A DNA stretch of 64,000 bases, taken from Byssothecium circinans. Taxonomy: Eukaryota > Ascomycota > Dothideomycetes > Pleosporales > Massarinaceae. The position numbers were made by a program, and so were the translations under genes. This document shows, piece by piece, positions 31,147 through 42,807 of the stretch. The notes beneath the pieces were generated by a model. It had not been told where the DNA came from, ran no database searches, and saw nothing but the letters and a program-made list of their open reading frames with translations. The stretch lies in assembly GCA_010015675.1 (NCBI GenBank), contig ML976983.1, positions 1,019,022 through 1,083,021 on the forward strand, written 5' to 3'. Positions within the stretch are counted from its first letter, which is position 1, and each line of letters opens with the position of its first letter.

Positions 31147-32221
31147 TCATGCCTCCTGCTGTTGCCTTTGCTGCTGCCGACCCTTGCCACCCCGTCCCCC
31201 CTTTTGTCGGTCGCCGTCGCGCTGGCCGCCTTCGGTTGTGACAGCGGCATCGGTACCGAGTGTGAGCGCGGCCGTGGCGAGGCGGTTTGAGAGGTCGATT
31301 TGCGTGCGGATAGTGTTTGCGAGGTACGAGACAACGAGGACGTCTTGGATGTGGGAGTTGCTGGGCCATATTAGCTTTCGTGAAGTAAAAGATGGAGGAA
31401 TCCACGTACAAGTCGCGCTCAACATCGGCGGGCTCGACCTTGGGTGCTAGACTTAGAGCGTTTAGGAGAAACTGTCCTAACGCAGACGATGGCTCGGCTT
31501 CCTCATCGAGTACGTTGTTAACGTAGTTCGAGACGCGCTCGAGCATGTCTAGGACGTGCTTGACAGCATTCTCTAGGGCCTCTAGGTCAGAGAATGTCGA
31601 CTGTGTCCGGTCCTCGCGATCTTTAGCCGAGGAAATGAGCTCAAGAGCCGACTTCTCGCCCTCTCCATACTTGAGCTCGTGGGGCACAGGGATGAAGGAG
31701 CATGAATCTGCCGCACGTTCTGCTGTAACACCAATAGGCGCGGAAATATATGTGTGAGACTCAGGTTCCTTCCCCGGCTCTGTCGATACGGTAAGATGGA
31801 CAGCGGGGTGAGGGAACGTGCCATCGCCCTGCTGGCCGTAGAAATTTTGGATCAGGGCGGAGAAGGTGTTGAGGTCGCTGCTTGTCGCATACCAGCCGAT
31901 GAGGATTTCCTTGGGGTTTGCGCGGAGGTGCAGAGCCAGCATCTGCTTCTGGTAATCCATGTCCACCTCTACTTGCTCGGCATTCTCGGTGTGGGGGACG
32001 GCATAGCAGTTGCGGATCTCGACCTCGGTGCCATCTTCGCTGCGGGTACCTAGCAGGGTTCCGATCACGCGCTCTTGGTCGGCGGGTCGCCGGAGGGAAT
32101 GGTCGATGATTGCGAAGAGGGCTTGCGGTTGGACGACGACGTTGATCGGAGCGGTCGAGGGTTGGCCCACGGCAGGGCCGAGGGGCCGCGCGAGATGTAG
32201 GTAGGCGTCGTTGTTCATCAT
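31147..32221 (-). CDS. EIF3F: Eukaryotic translation initiation factor 3 subunit F
   Basis: Exons (minus) 32221-31410 and 31360-31147 give 341 residues. The MPN domain occupies about residues 24-160: [75 protein letters not shown] and HPAVHLTVS. The C-terminal helical part includes [20 protein letters not shown] and, across the 49-nt intron, [20 protein letters not shown] then [19 protein letters not shown], strongly conserved in eIF3f. The tail is Gly/Gln/Arg-rich. The JAMM metal-binding pattern is incomplete, as usual for this subunit. It is part of the eIF3 scaffold on the 40S subunit. It is divergent from UTP25. Confidence 0.95.
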
Positions 32222-32555
32222 GATGAGTATTCCACGGGCACACGAGTATTACAGACCGGTCGGCGTGGTGTTGTCGTGGGGGTTGGTGTTGGGGTTTGGG
32301 CAGCAAAAATGGCGGGGTCCGCAATAATATGAAGCCGCAAGCGAAGTGTATGCCAAGTTTTCCAGCTACTTGCAGGGGTGGGGCTCGTAAAATAATTTTG
32401 GGAACTGCAACACCAAACATCTGCTATAAGACTTGCTATTTGCGCGAGCTCGCAGGCATTCGACAAATCTAACTTGAATCGTTTCTCACCATAAGTCGAT
32501 ATAATTAAAGTTAACAGCTCTTTGCATACCCGGCAACTGACCGAAAGTCTAGTCG
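32222..32555. promoter_or_regulatory. Divergent promoter of eIF3f and UTP25
   Basis: This 334-bp interval lies between the eIF3f ATG (minus) and the UTP25 ATG (plus), both ribosome/translation genes. I did not identify a named element. Confidence 0.55.
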
Positions 32556-34783
32556 ATGCCGCCGTTTCGAGGGCGAGGAGGAATGCGCGGGCGACGTGGA
32601 GGACGCGGGGGAGGGCGAGGAAGAGGTCGAGGGGGTATGCGAGGTGGCGCGCGAGGAGGACGGCAGAATGGTTTTGCAGCTGCGCGAGTCGAGGAACCAA
32701 TGGAGGCGTAAGTGGAGAGAACGAATGCTGAATGTCCGCGATTTTGACGCAACATAGACAAGAAGAGTACTCAAGCTCCTCCCAATCGGAGGCAGAGTCC
32801 AATGCGAACGAAGAATCATCTTCAGAAGAGGAGGAACCGCAGTCCACCTCGAAAGCGTATCACACCCTGCTACAATCGTTCGTATCACACAGCAAGTCAA
32901 ATGCATCCGTAAACGAACCACGAAGGAAGCGACGGAAGCGACGGAAGCTTGATCACGGAACACGCGCCCCAGAAGATGATGCCGCAGACGTGCAACGGGA
33001 CGCAGAGAGCGATGCGGGCAAGGAAGATAATGGAGAGCCAGCTGAACTCGAGGACGACTCCAGCTCCGAACCAGAGTCGGTGCAAGAAGCGCAACTAGGT
33101 CATGAGGAAACCAATGGCGCATTCGAGGCTCACTTTGAGGGCCTAGATGAAAATGAGTTGGCGATGCGATTGAAGGCTATAAAGAATGGTCAGTGGACGA
33201 CCACGAAGTTGGATAGGATAAAAGGCGGGAGGGGCGTATATCAAGTTCCTGGAAATTACGATACTGCGCCTGTGAGACGAAAATTGCGAGGCGTGGATGA
33301 CATTCGACTAAAGCCACGGCTTGTGGAAAATGCGAAGAAGGTCTTGGGAGACTTCGACAATGTGGAGCAGGCTATCGCGCTTTCACTCTTCGACTACCAG
33401 GACGTGCTATTTGGAGCAAGAACCGTCAAGAACGCAGGACGGCTGCGACACATGACTTGCCTACACGCGCTCAATCACATTGTCAAAATAAGGGACAGAG
33501 TACTGAAGAACAACTCAAAGCTGGCCGCTGCGGAGGAAGACGACGACGCCGAATACCGCGACCAAGGCTTCACTCGTCCGAAGATCCTCTACCTTCTTGA
33601 AACGAAACAATCATGCGTTCGTGCAGTCAACTCCATCACTCAGCTCTATGATTTTGAGCAACAAGAGAACAAGAAGCGCTTCCTGGACAGTTTCTCTCTG
33701 CCTGAAGATAAGTTCTCAGATGACAGGCCGGAGGACTTTCGTGAATTGTTCGAGGGCAACGACGAGAACGAATTCCGTGTCGGAGTGAAGCTCACGCGGA
33801 AGACATTGAAGTTCTACTCAACATTCTACAATTCAGACATCATCTTCGCCTCTGCGCTCGGACTACGACGAGCTATCGAATCTAGTAGTGAGAAAAAGAA
33901 AGACTACGACTTTCTCTCCTCAATCGAGATGGTCATCATGGAGCAGGCCGACGCGACGCTCATGCAGAACTGGGACCACGTCGAGTTTGTCTTCGAGCAT
34001 CTGAACTTACAGCCGAAAGACGCCCATGGTTGCGACTTCTCTCGCGTCCGATCATGGTATCTTGACGGGCACGCACCGTACTTCCGCCAAACCATCGTCC
34101 TATCCGCCTTTCTCACACCAAAGATCAACACCTTGTACAACAAACACATGCGCAACTACTCCGGCCGCTTGAAGTTCACTCCAGACTACACATCCGGACT
34201 CATCGAGAACATGAGCTATGGGATCAAACAAACTTTCTCCCGCTTCGACTCACCCTCCCATCTCACAGATCCCGACTCCCGTTTCAAATTCTTCAGCACG
34301 ACCGTCCTGCCACAGACCACGTGCCTCCCGCGTCCACCTCAAGGTGGCATCGGCGTCCTGGTCTTCATACCCTCTTACCTCGACTTCGTCCGCGTGCGCA
34401 ACGCGCTCGTCGACTCCGACCTCTCCTACGCCTCCATCTCCGAATACACAGACATCACCGACGTACGAAAAGCACGATCGCACTTCATGAGCGGCCGACA
34501 TTCTCTGCTTCTCTACACCGGTCGTGCGCACCACTTCCATCGGTACAACATTCGCGGCGTTAAAAAGGTTGTCTTCTATGGAATCCCAGAGAACCCGTTG
34601 TTTTACGACGAGATTGTGGGGTTTGTTGGGAGGACCGTGGAACGTGGCGAGGTCAGCAAGCTGGAGGCGGGTGTTCGGTGTTGCTTTTCCAAGTGGGAGA
34701 GGTTGGAGTTAGAGAGGGTAGTGGGGAGTAAGAGGGTGGGGAAGATGATTGGGGATCGGGGTGATGTGTTTGATTTTGTTTGA
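32556..34783 (+). CDS. UTP25: U3 snoRNA-associated protein Utp25 (DEF/UTP25 family)
   Basis: Exons 32556-32707 and 32758-34783 give 725 residues. Exon 1 codes an Arg/Gly-rich GAR-like region (MPPFRGRGGMRGRRGGRGGG and onward) typical of nucleolar proteins. An acidic Ser/Glu stretch and a basic RRKRRKRRK cluster follow. The conserved core starts near LFDYQDVLFGARTVKN and includes RPKILYLLETKQSCVRAVNS, FRVGVKLTRKTLKFYSTFYN, SDIIFASALGLRRAIE, SSIEMVIMEQADATLMQNWD, GVLVFIPSYLDFVRVRNALV, LLLYTGRAHHFHRYNIRGVK and VVFYGIPENPLFYDEIVGF. This is a DEAD-box-like fold lacking the canonical Walker and DEAD motifs, as known for Utp25. It acts in the 90S pre-ribosome in 18S rRNA processing. Confidence 0.95.
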
Positions 34784-35702
34784 GGGGGGAGCAGTGGTGA
34801 GAAGAGTGTGCACATGTGGGAACAGCGCTTCTCGTCAACGTGACAGTACTACATCAATTGTTATGTTCTACTACTTCAGTAAAACATGACACAAAGTTTC
34901 CATCATATACCTCATACTCAAAATATACCCCTTCTCGCGCTCAACTAAGATCTTCCATCATAACGCGGTGTCTTGACCCATTCTTATATCCAAGCCAATA
35001 TTTCCACGGAGAAAAGAGGAATAGCAAGACGACGAAAACTCACCATGCCACCCCCACATGTCTCACACCTCGTACTAGTAATGAGCCAGTAATAGTATAT
35101 CAGCGCCACAACCTTTTCAATATTCAACAAAGTTTCTGTCGTCTTTGCACGGCAATACCCTGCCGTATCCAGCCAAAAAGTTCAAGTCCCTTCTAATTAC
35201 AATTAACTATCGTATACTCATATCGCTTTGAGTATGAGCATCGGTAACGTTATCCATACGCCGCACGAATCACCAAAGTGCCTTTGTAGATAGTGGTAAT
35301 TGAAAACCCCGAGATGGCTCGACAAGCTCTCATGTAGCAGGGAGACTAGGTGTGATGCCAAAAAGCCCTCCTATCAAGCAAGCGCGCGAACAATAAGCCA
35401 ATCTCTTGAAAGAATAAAATTAAAAACAAAAGTACTCGCTGTAAAACTTATCGAAGGGGGATACGGCGCCTAGTACGTCACGTACCGGGAGATGTCTTAC
35501 GGTGTCGAGAGCGGGGCTGCGATGTATCCCACTACCCCGCTTTTTCTGCTGCGCGAGAGATGCGGTTGCAGCTGACTCGGCTAAACTTTTTTCTTGCATT
35601 GATATGTAATGACGAGTGGGAGACGGACTACTGTTGGTTTGTATACGTATATATTTATTGTAGGTGTGAAAATTCTTAACAATTCAATAGGAGTTGTATC
35701 TC
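34784..35702. other. Intergenic upstream of tRNA-Ile
   Basis: No gene. It is AT-rich towards the tRNA (TATACGTATATATTTATTG near 35641), a common upstream context for fungal tRNA genes. Confidence 0.5.
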
Positions 35703-35807
35703 GGTCGGTTAGCTCAGTTGGTTAGAGCGTGGTGCTAATAGATACGGGGGTTGAACCCTCGAATCTAAAATACGCCAAGGTCGCGGGTTCGACCCCCGTA
35801 CTGACCA
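35703..35807 (+). tRNA. tRNA-Ile (AAU) with a 31-nt intron
   Basis: The acceptor stem GGTCGGT pairs with ACTGACC, plus discriminator A at 35807. The A-box is TTAGCTCAGTTGG and the B-box GGTTCGACCCC. The anticodon arm is TGGTG-CTAATAA-CGCCA with anticodon AAT at 35737-35739. An intron at 35741-35771 interrupts the loop one base after the anticodon, the standard eukaryotic position. Removing it gives a 74-nt tRNA. The intron contains GGGGGTTGAACCCTCGAATC, resembling a T-arm/B-box and able to form a small hairpin. Confidence 0.95.
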
Positions 35808-35817
35808 TTATCCCTTC

Positions 35818-35824
35818 TTTTTTT
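35818..35824 (+). terminator. RNA polymerase III terminator of tRNA-Ile
   Basis: A run of seven T residues starts 11 bases after the tRNA 3' end. Confidence 0.8.
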
Positions 35825-36080
35825 GCTTTTGTTTTATGTTTTTCACGTTCTGGTTATGAGGACATGGGACGGGACGGGAAATTAGAATCTTACATGGATG
35901 CGGTGTGTTTGCCGTTGTGATCGTTTATCAAATTCGCAGAGAGGTTTGATTTTTGTGTTGCAGTCCCCCTCAGGAAGACAATCTTGGGAAGTGAGGCATC
36001 AGGACGTACGATGCTATAAAAGTCTAGGGTTTACGTAGGGTATTAGGTATTGAGGCCCCCTTTGATACGGTTTGCAGAGT

Positions 36081-36480
36081 TTAATTTCTAGCTTGTTTTT
36101 CGAAGCTGATACGCCCTAGCCGGGTGAACACCAGCGCGTATCGAAGGTTCTTGTTGATCCATCTGGAGTCCTTATTGAATGCCGCTGCGAACCATTTCCG
36201 GACGATGTACTGCGCCGTCCGGTTCTTTCGGAGGGCAGGGGGGGTGTCGTCCCGGATCACCCTCACAAGGGTTCCAGCCTCAAACTTCTTCTCCTTGTAC
36301 CGGCGAACCTGGGTCGCAACCCGCTTCTCAAGCTCCGCACAGGCGACGATGAAGAAGGTCTCTTCGGCATAGGAGCGAGTCTTAATCTTCCCATCCTTCG
36401 CACTCAGGTCTCCGAGATTTGGCTACTGTTGGAGGTAATCTACAAGTCGCTTTTCAAGATTGAGGATATAGCCTACTAAC
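36081..36480 (-). pseudogene. Decayed coding fragment of unknown origin
   Basis: A minus-strand frame reads LEKRLVDYLQQ, a TAG stop, PNLGDLSAKDGKIKTRSYAE, AELEKRVATQVRRYKEKKFE, LVRVIRDDTPPALRKNRTAQ and YIVRKWFAAAFNKDSR, ending ISFEKQARN. The one internal stop is compatible with a CAG to TAG change. Upstream the frame dissolves into AT-rich sequence with more stops. It is clearly more protein-like and GC-rich than its surroundings. I do not recognise the family; it may be a relic transposon or gene piece. Confidence 0.45.
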
Positions 36481-36940
36481 TGCTATCTACGCATACACCT
36501 GCTTGAATCTCCCTTGTAAACTTGTACCTTACAGAGCACTTATCCTTGTTCTCAACTTATGTTATCAGGGTCTCCCTACACCGCCACTTAGTAGCCCTCG
36601 ATGTGGGGGAGTATCAAAGAAAGAAGGTACTGGGAAATAAAAGCTCTATTTTCAGATGCAGACGATGATGCGGGATTTTTATTAGACTTTAATGAAACCA
36701 CAGTCAACTTTAAAAGAGCACACAAGTTCTAAAAGAGGTAGAGCAGTTCTATTGCAGATCTCTTTGGAGTGAGAAAGTAAGATATCACGATAGGCAAAGT
36801 TTTCCGTATAAAAAATGCGTCTCTTATTGGATAGTGTCATGGAATTGAGCAGTGAGAGGCGATGTAGCCGACGTTTCCGACTAGGAAGCGCGTGATACTA
36901 GCTAGCTTCGAGTCTCTAGATGTGTAATAGAGCATACTTC

Positions 36941-38413
36941 CTACCATCTCTTCGTAGCCGGTGCCGGTGTCTGATATGTAGTCGACCTAAAATCAAACAG
37001 GCACAGGGTCAGCAAAGCTCATCTAAAGGGGTATAAGTGCCCTTCTTTCTTTCCCAGCGCATTTCCTTATAACGGTGATTGGCACAAAGTTTACGTACCA
37101 CTTCGCCTCATACGTCGATGTTCCAACAACCGTCACCGTCTTCCTATCCGAGAACGTCGCGGACGTAACCACGGACTTCTGGATCCACGTCGACCACGGC
37201 GCTGCAGTCGTCGCTCCGGAAACCGGGCCTACAGAAACAGCGGTTGTCTCTGCCCAAGCACCTGTCCAGATAGTCGGACCTGGGATGGGATACGTCGTTA
37301 CACAGGGGCCGCCGGTTGTTCGAGACTTGGTTTCAGTGGAGCAGTATACCTGGGTAATGTTAAGATTCGGGTTTGAAGAGGCCACAAGGATGGAGGACGT
37401 ACATCGTAGACGATTCCGGGGTCGCTGTAATCATACGCGCCTGGGAAGGATACGCCTTTGGGGAGGGAGACTGTGCCGTCGCCGGTGACTTCGACTTGGA
37501 CGCAGTCGGGGTAGAATTGGGCACCGCGCCGGGGATTATTGAGATAGGATGCCTACACGGATACGGAGTCAGTAAAGCTCATTCCAATGGCTCCCAGTGT
37601 ACTTTGCATAGAAAGTCTTTCTGATATACCAAGCCGCATGAAGAGATCAATGGCGGTTCAAGACTTTTACCTACATCGCCTTCGTGAAGTCCAATCATCT
37701 CAGCACGGATTAGGTAATATCCAGCTTTGAGATCCTTCGGAATGCGCACATTCATATGCCCAAAGTTCTTTGCAATGTTTGACGTTGTCGACCATTTACC
37801 GGGCTTGGGGAAGGGAAGGCTTTCGTAAAGCCCTTCATGCCAGATCTTGACAAATGAGTTCTCTGTTGGAGGATCGGGTGACATGTAGATAAGTGAAGGA
37901 CCTAACGTGGCGCTCAACTTCTATCCGAGAAGGGGCGCGGCAAACTGACCATGGTGGGAAGAAGCAATCACATCATCGGTGCCGTTCCGGTAATCGTGGT
38001 GCCAGTCAAAGGCTGATAGTGAAGGTAGATTGTCAACGTAAAGGTTCCCAATTCTCAAAATTCTGGCTACATTTTACGTAGCACAAGATTTAACGTACTC
38101 AGGTTGTCTCCAGGAGCAACTTTGATGGTATCAGCCGCTTGGATATCACCCAATACGTTGCAGCGGAGATCGATGGATCTGAGGTCCTTGACAGGCGAAT
38201 TGGCGTAGCCTCCTGCGTGCGGGCCGCCGTTGTACGCTGGAGTTCGAATGCCACGGAAGGTGCCTTGATCTACCCCATTCACGAAGACGCCCTGGTTTTG
38301 TGAGAAAAGCTAATACAATACGGTGCGATAAGACAATTACTGACCCAGATGTATGTATGCGCATACGCAGACCCAGAAAGGAGCGATAATAGAAGCAGTG
38401 AGGGGGTAACCAT
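36941..38413 (-). CDS. AA9 lytic polysaccharide monooxygenase (former GH61)
   Basis: Seven exons (minus): 38413-38345, 38291-38099, 38012-37950, 37901-37675, 37552-37403, 37349-37099 and 36986-36941, giving 332 residues. Signal peptide MVTPSLLLLSLLSGSAYA is followed by mature His1 (HTYIW), the N-terminal copper ligand. Also visible are SPVKDLRSIDLRCN, GDNLTFDWHHDYRNGTDD, SSHHGPSLIYMSP (second copper His), AGYYLIRAEMIGLH (active-site His) and RRGAQFYPDCVQVEVTG, with the Gln-x-Tyr pair and axial Tyr. It oxidatively cleaves cellulose or hemicellulose with copper and H2O2/O2. The C-terminal ~90 residues are a Thr/Ser-rich tail without a CBM1. Introns are 48-122 nt and two donors are GTCAGT. Confidence 0.93.
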
Positions 38414-40064
38414 GGTGTCTTGAGTCTTAGCGACGGTAGTAAAAGAGAGCTTAAAGAAAGAGGGAAGCTTAGAGGTATGCAGAATGTCGACATTGAATAT
38501 ACTCGAGGCCAGCTCTTTGCCGAGCGGGTGGCTCAATCGAAGGGCAATCTATTCTCCTACACAACTATATTACATGCCGCAAATCAATATATCGCGCTAT
38601 GCAGTATCGCGCGCGAGATGCGACAGACCTTTGGGACGGAGTTTCGGTGCGGACACCGATGCGATATAATCTTAGTGGTAGGAAAGTCGCATTATGTTCG
38701 TCGAGTAGAGGAGTCTATACTGCGTCAAGGTATGTTTTGGGTGACGAGATCTTGGCTCCCGATGAACATTGAAGTTCTCTGCAAACCCTCATCAACATAT
38801 ACGAAGCCCCTAGTGGTTTACCGCTCAACGCAGGTTGACGGGAAATTCGCTGCCAAATCTGGAGGTTGTACAGCCCCGCCAAATTTTGTCTTCGTCGCAT
38901 AGCAAATCGCGTCTGCCTTTGATGAAATTGGGGAACGGGTGTAAAATTGAACCTGGTAGATAATTTGCCCCACTACGGCGGTCAAACATTGATTATTGGT
39001 CAAGTCCTAGGAACGGACTGTATCACACCTAACCGTGTAGCATTTGCCTCCAATTTGGGGGCCATAAACTCTGTGATTGGAGAAACTCCACTTTCACCGG
39101 GTCATACATCTGTGTGTATGCAGAATGCAGTAGCCATAAGAGTCGAATATGTCTGTCATTGGCTCATCTTCGCGAATCCCATGCCTATGGCTTAAGCCGT
39201 GCTCCCCACAAGAAAAGGGCACAAAGGCGGAGGCCCAGGCGGTTGGACTAGCTCCACTCGACTTTCTTCTGAGTTATTCAAAAGGTAGACCGGCGAGAAA
39301 CGTCAAGTCGCTCTAGCCAGACTCAAAAGGCTCTGCCACGCTCGATAGTGCATATGAGAGACTATCCAAAGAAGCCTTGTACGCACGCTTCCTCTCTTAA
39401 CCGCACGATCGCTAGAAACACTGTCAAACGTTGACGGGTGCCTCCAAAAGGTTGGCAAATTTTTGCGGGGCAGTCCATGTAACGAGCGACGGAAGTCGAC
39501 ATTGACATTCGCTGACGACCAATAATGACTCGTCCGGGGTGAAGTTGTTCACACCGAACCCCCTGGAGCCCCCCTTCAATGACTGGCTGCGACTGACAGG
39601 CCGGTCAACCCTGCCCGAATTGTGTTAGAGTAGCTGGGAGTGGTTCGATTTGGCAAAAGGGCGCCATTTTCATTATGGCGGGACGCAACTTCTCTTGGAC
39701 CGGTGAAGGCTGAGTGATGGAAGACCACCTTGTTGGTACTCGCGCCCCGCACTATCGCATGGCTAGGGTACGGCTCATAAAAACGCAGGCGGCCATGTAG
39801 TTGACGCAAGCACACCCTTCGGGAAGGCGCCACTGCTTGCTCGATGGCCGGAGCCAGACTATAAATTGTCAATGAATTCCAGTCTTGTTCGATGTTTCTG
39901 GTTCAACATCCAAGACAACCTAATCCACGCCTCGAACCCTCTGTTGCCCAGCTACCCCTCACCATGCTTGAAACGGTTCTTGCTCTTTCCACGCAAGGCT
40001 CTACGCGAGAGCTCTTCCTTTCTTTGGCTACCCCGAACGTCAAGTCTCGCGGGACCGACAACTC
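38414..40064. other. Long intergenic region, no gene seen
   Basis: 1.65 kb holding the LPMO promoter and the 3' region of the APH-like gene. Several short frames exist but none carries domain features or consistent splice sites. Confidence 0.5.
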
Positions 40065-41378
40065 TCAGCCTCCAAGATAAAACTGTGCCACCTGCGCCTC
40101 ATTATGCTCGCCCAACCATTTCAAACCTTGTAGCCACGTGTTGTTGACCCAATCCTGCCTCATTTTGACGTATATCAACGAGCGGAACGCCACGACCTCC
40201 TTAGAGAAAAACCCTGATTTCGTGAGAAGGTGCGTGGGCCATTTGTTCGCACCTTCGCAGTCGTTTCCCGCTTGCTCCCGTCCCACTTCTTCCACAATCT
40301 CGGCAAATAGCCGGCCGAGTTGCTCCCGTTTCATTACAGCGGGGTGTGTCTCAACAATTCCCGGGACAGCGCAGCTGACCCCCATCAGAAACGGGAAGCG
40401 GTGAAGGACTGCATCGGGCACCGAGACGACGGAGTCCCAGTCAATGACGGCGAGTACGTTGAACTCCCGATCGACAAGGAAGTTATTTGGATTGAGATCG
40501 TAGTTAGCTAGGCCAAAACCTTCGGCGGAGCCATCTCCTACTCGCGGTACAGGAGGCGGAAAGGAGGCGGCGAGGGAGTGGAATGCTTGCACTAGCTCGT
40601 CTTGTCCGCTGACTGGGTGCTCTCCGAGGCTTTTACTCAGTGCCAGTGGGTAATCCGCGTAGAATTCGGCAGCAGAATAGTATGGCCCCGAGTCTGTTTC
40701 AATCAGCCGTCCCACAACGAACGAGTCCGAGCCGTCTCGGATGATAGAGCGAATTTTTGGTATCCGGATTGAGGCAAGCTGGACCATGATCTTAGCGACC
40801 TGACGCCAAAATTTCTCCTCGAACTGGGCTGGGATGCCTTCATGCTCCCCAGGATAGGTTCGAGACAACTCCTCTGCGGTGTTGCCCTCGACGAGTTCGA
40901 TAATGGAAAAGGGGCATCCAACAGCGTTTTGTTCATTCAGGTCATAGGCGTAGACCCTTGGGATTGGGATGTCTGTGTTCTGGCTGTGAAAAAGCTTAGC
41001 AATATGAGAGAATGATCCGTAGTAACCTTACCGCACAAACTCCATCGTGGCAAGCTCGGACTCCATATCCAAGAGCATCCTCTCCCGGGTGGGAGGAGAG
41101 GCCATCCCGCTGCCCTGATCCGGTATTGGAGGCATCCGTAGCCTCACGATCCATTCAACACCGTCGTCGAACTGGATCTTGCGCACCAGATTGAAACTTC
41201 CCACGGAAAACTTGGGAGAAAGTGTGCATGGTCGACTCCCCCGAAGCAACGAGGCGTAAGTGAGCAGGGCTCTTTGGTTGATTTTGTCGTTGAATTGATT
41301 GATGCGCTTGGCGTATTCACCTCCATATTCCGCCCCACTTGTCCAGGCAGCACTTCTAAATGGGAGACAATCCGCCAT
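40065..41378 (-). CDS. Aminoglycoside-phosphotransferase-like (APH/ChoK) kinase
   Basis: Exons (minus) 41378-41032 and 40983-40065 give 421 residues. The N-lobe contains FSVGSFNLVRKIQFDDGVEW, IVRLRMPP, ESELATMEFVR and, across the 48-nt intron, NTDIPIPRVYAYD with NAVGCPFSIIELVEGN. The C-lobe has the Brenner-like motif GLANYDLNPNNFLVD and the DFG-equivalent VLAVIDWDSV. In APH-type kinases the first motif is HxDxxxxN; here Asn replaces the His while Asp and the distal Asn remain. These families are expanded in filamentous fungi and substrates are mostly unknown. The start uses the MADCLPFRSAAW ATG at 41378; the frame stays open upstream without an ATG. Confidence 0.85.
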
Positions 41379-42807
41379 CGTCGCATGGCAATTTGGGATA
41401 TGTTGGCTGAGTGCCTCGAGGCACTTCGAGCCTGACGTAGTTGAACACAACTATTTCGTTATCGAGAATTGTATTGAAGGGCAGGTTAATGTGGTCGACG
41501 CCGGCAAACTGCAGCCCGCCCTTGCCAGGTTTTCGCCGCACACGGATTTCCAAGCGCAGGGGGGGACGTTAGCTTAAGGATGCCATTGTGCTTTTTATCA
41601 ATAATCGGTTGATGTCGTGTTTCTCCGACTGCGAGATGCACATCCCACCTTCCCTTAGTTATCGCCTGTGGCTACGCTAATTAGTAAGCAACTTTCCCGG
41701 GAGAAACGCTAGGGGACCGATGTCAACCATTCGCATTAACATTATATCTCTGTCTACCTAAACAAATAATCCAGGTACAGAATCATTTTATTACATGGAA
41801 ATGCTATAGAAAGATCTTCGCAGGCTTTTCTCTGTCGCGATACGTCTTTTTCTTCACATGTGCACTGTCGAACCGAGAGGCCTCCGAATTTCTGCAACCG
41901 ACACCATCCGAACTTCAGCTCAGACGAGATATTTCCGCGCTATGTTTATCGACTCCTCCTCCCTGCTCATTCCAGCTTGTCGCAGTAATTAAGTTTCGTT
42001 CGCGTTGGCAGGTCAAGTCACCACGGGAATAAAAAAAGAAACGGAAAGGTTGAAGAGTGGAGCCCAACGTCAGCCTCGACGTGGCTCACTAGATGGACAA
42101 GCGTGTGGCACGTAATTGCCTAGACTCACTAAGCCGGTATGAGCGTAGTTTGTCTCGAAAGTAGATTAGCCGGCAGAATCGGATCCATGCCCGGGCGCCA
42201 CAACCCGGAAAACATTCCGTCACGAGAATACAGCCTTACATGGTCCGAGCGTAGGGCTTATATCATTGGGGCTGTCTGTGCGGCTCTGATACAAAGACAT
42301 GCGTTCTCTGGTTTGCTGGGGGCGTTCGTGGGTGAGCCGTTATAGCCGAGGAGCTGGGGATTCGGGGTGAATGATGGATGTCAGGTGCCGCTAGCAAGCA
42401 TTTGGCGACTGGGATGCGTTGGTTCGGGCATCAAAACAAACCATGTGATTCCTTGATTCCCTTGTTGGAGAGAAGAGAGGACAGACGGTGACCCACTTTG
42501 GTTGGTCGCCGACCGGATATACGGACTTGAGGTTCTGATATTCGTGCATATGCGGAGAGAAGGATGCTTGGCGTGGTTGAGGGAAAGAAGTATATAGGCA
42601 TGCTGATTCCCCCGTCCTGAGGTGTCTGAAACGTATCACTGATCACATTCATCGCTTCATACCATCTACCAAAGAAGCTTCTACTTGAATCAACTTCAAC
42701 TTCATCTTCCTCAATACCTCTCTCTACCACTTGAGAGGTCCAGCACACACAACCAACCACCCGCGACCTCAGACCACCGCTCGCTAACCACCCAAAATAT
42801 CTGCCCG
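41379..42807. other. Intergenic between the APH-like gene and a small Ser-rich gene
   Basis: No supported gene. It contains the divergent upstream regions. A minus-strand frame at 41356-41553 (VDHINLPFNTILDNEIVVFN) overlaps the APH start and is unexplained. Confidence 0.5.

Larger units (their letters stand above)
35808..36940. other. Intergenic between tRNA-Ile and the LPMO gene, containing a decayed fragment
   Basis: Mostly non-coding. It includes a decayed minus-strand coding fragment (36081-36480, separate entry). The 36480-36940 part is AT-rich and gene-free. Confidence 0.5.

Noticed and set aside
31761..32420. Minus-strand frame of 219 codons overlapping eIF3f
   Set aside because: A shifted-frame shadow of the eIF3f MPN domain and its upstream region.
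32511..33122. Minus-strand frame across the UTP25 5' end
   Set aside because: Antisense to the RGG and acidic repeats of UTP25; the divergent arrangement with eIF3f leaves no room for another gene.
38420..38902. Plus-strand 160-codon frame upstream of the LPMO gene
   Set aside because: No domain or signal peptide, and it starts inside the LPMO 5' leader.
41356..41553. Minus-strand frame containing VDHINLPFNTILDNEIVVFN
   Set aside because: It is in a different frame from the APH-like gene and has no recognised family; kept only as a remark in the intergenic entry.
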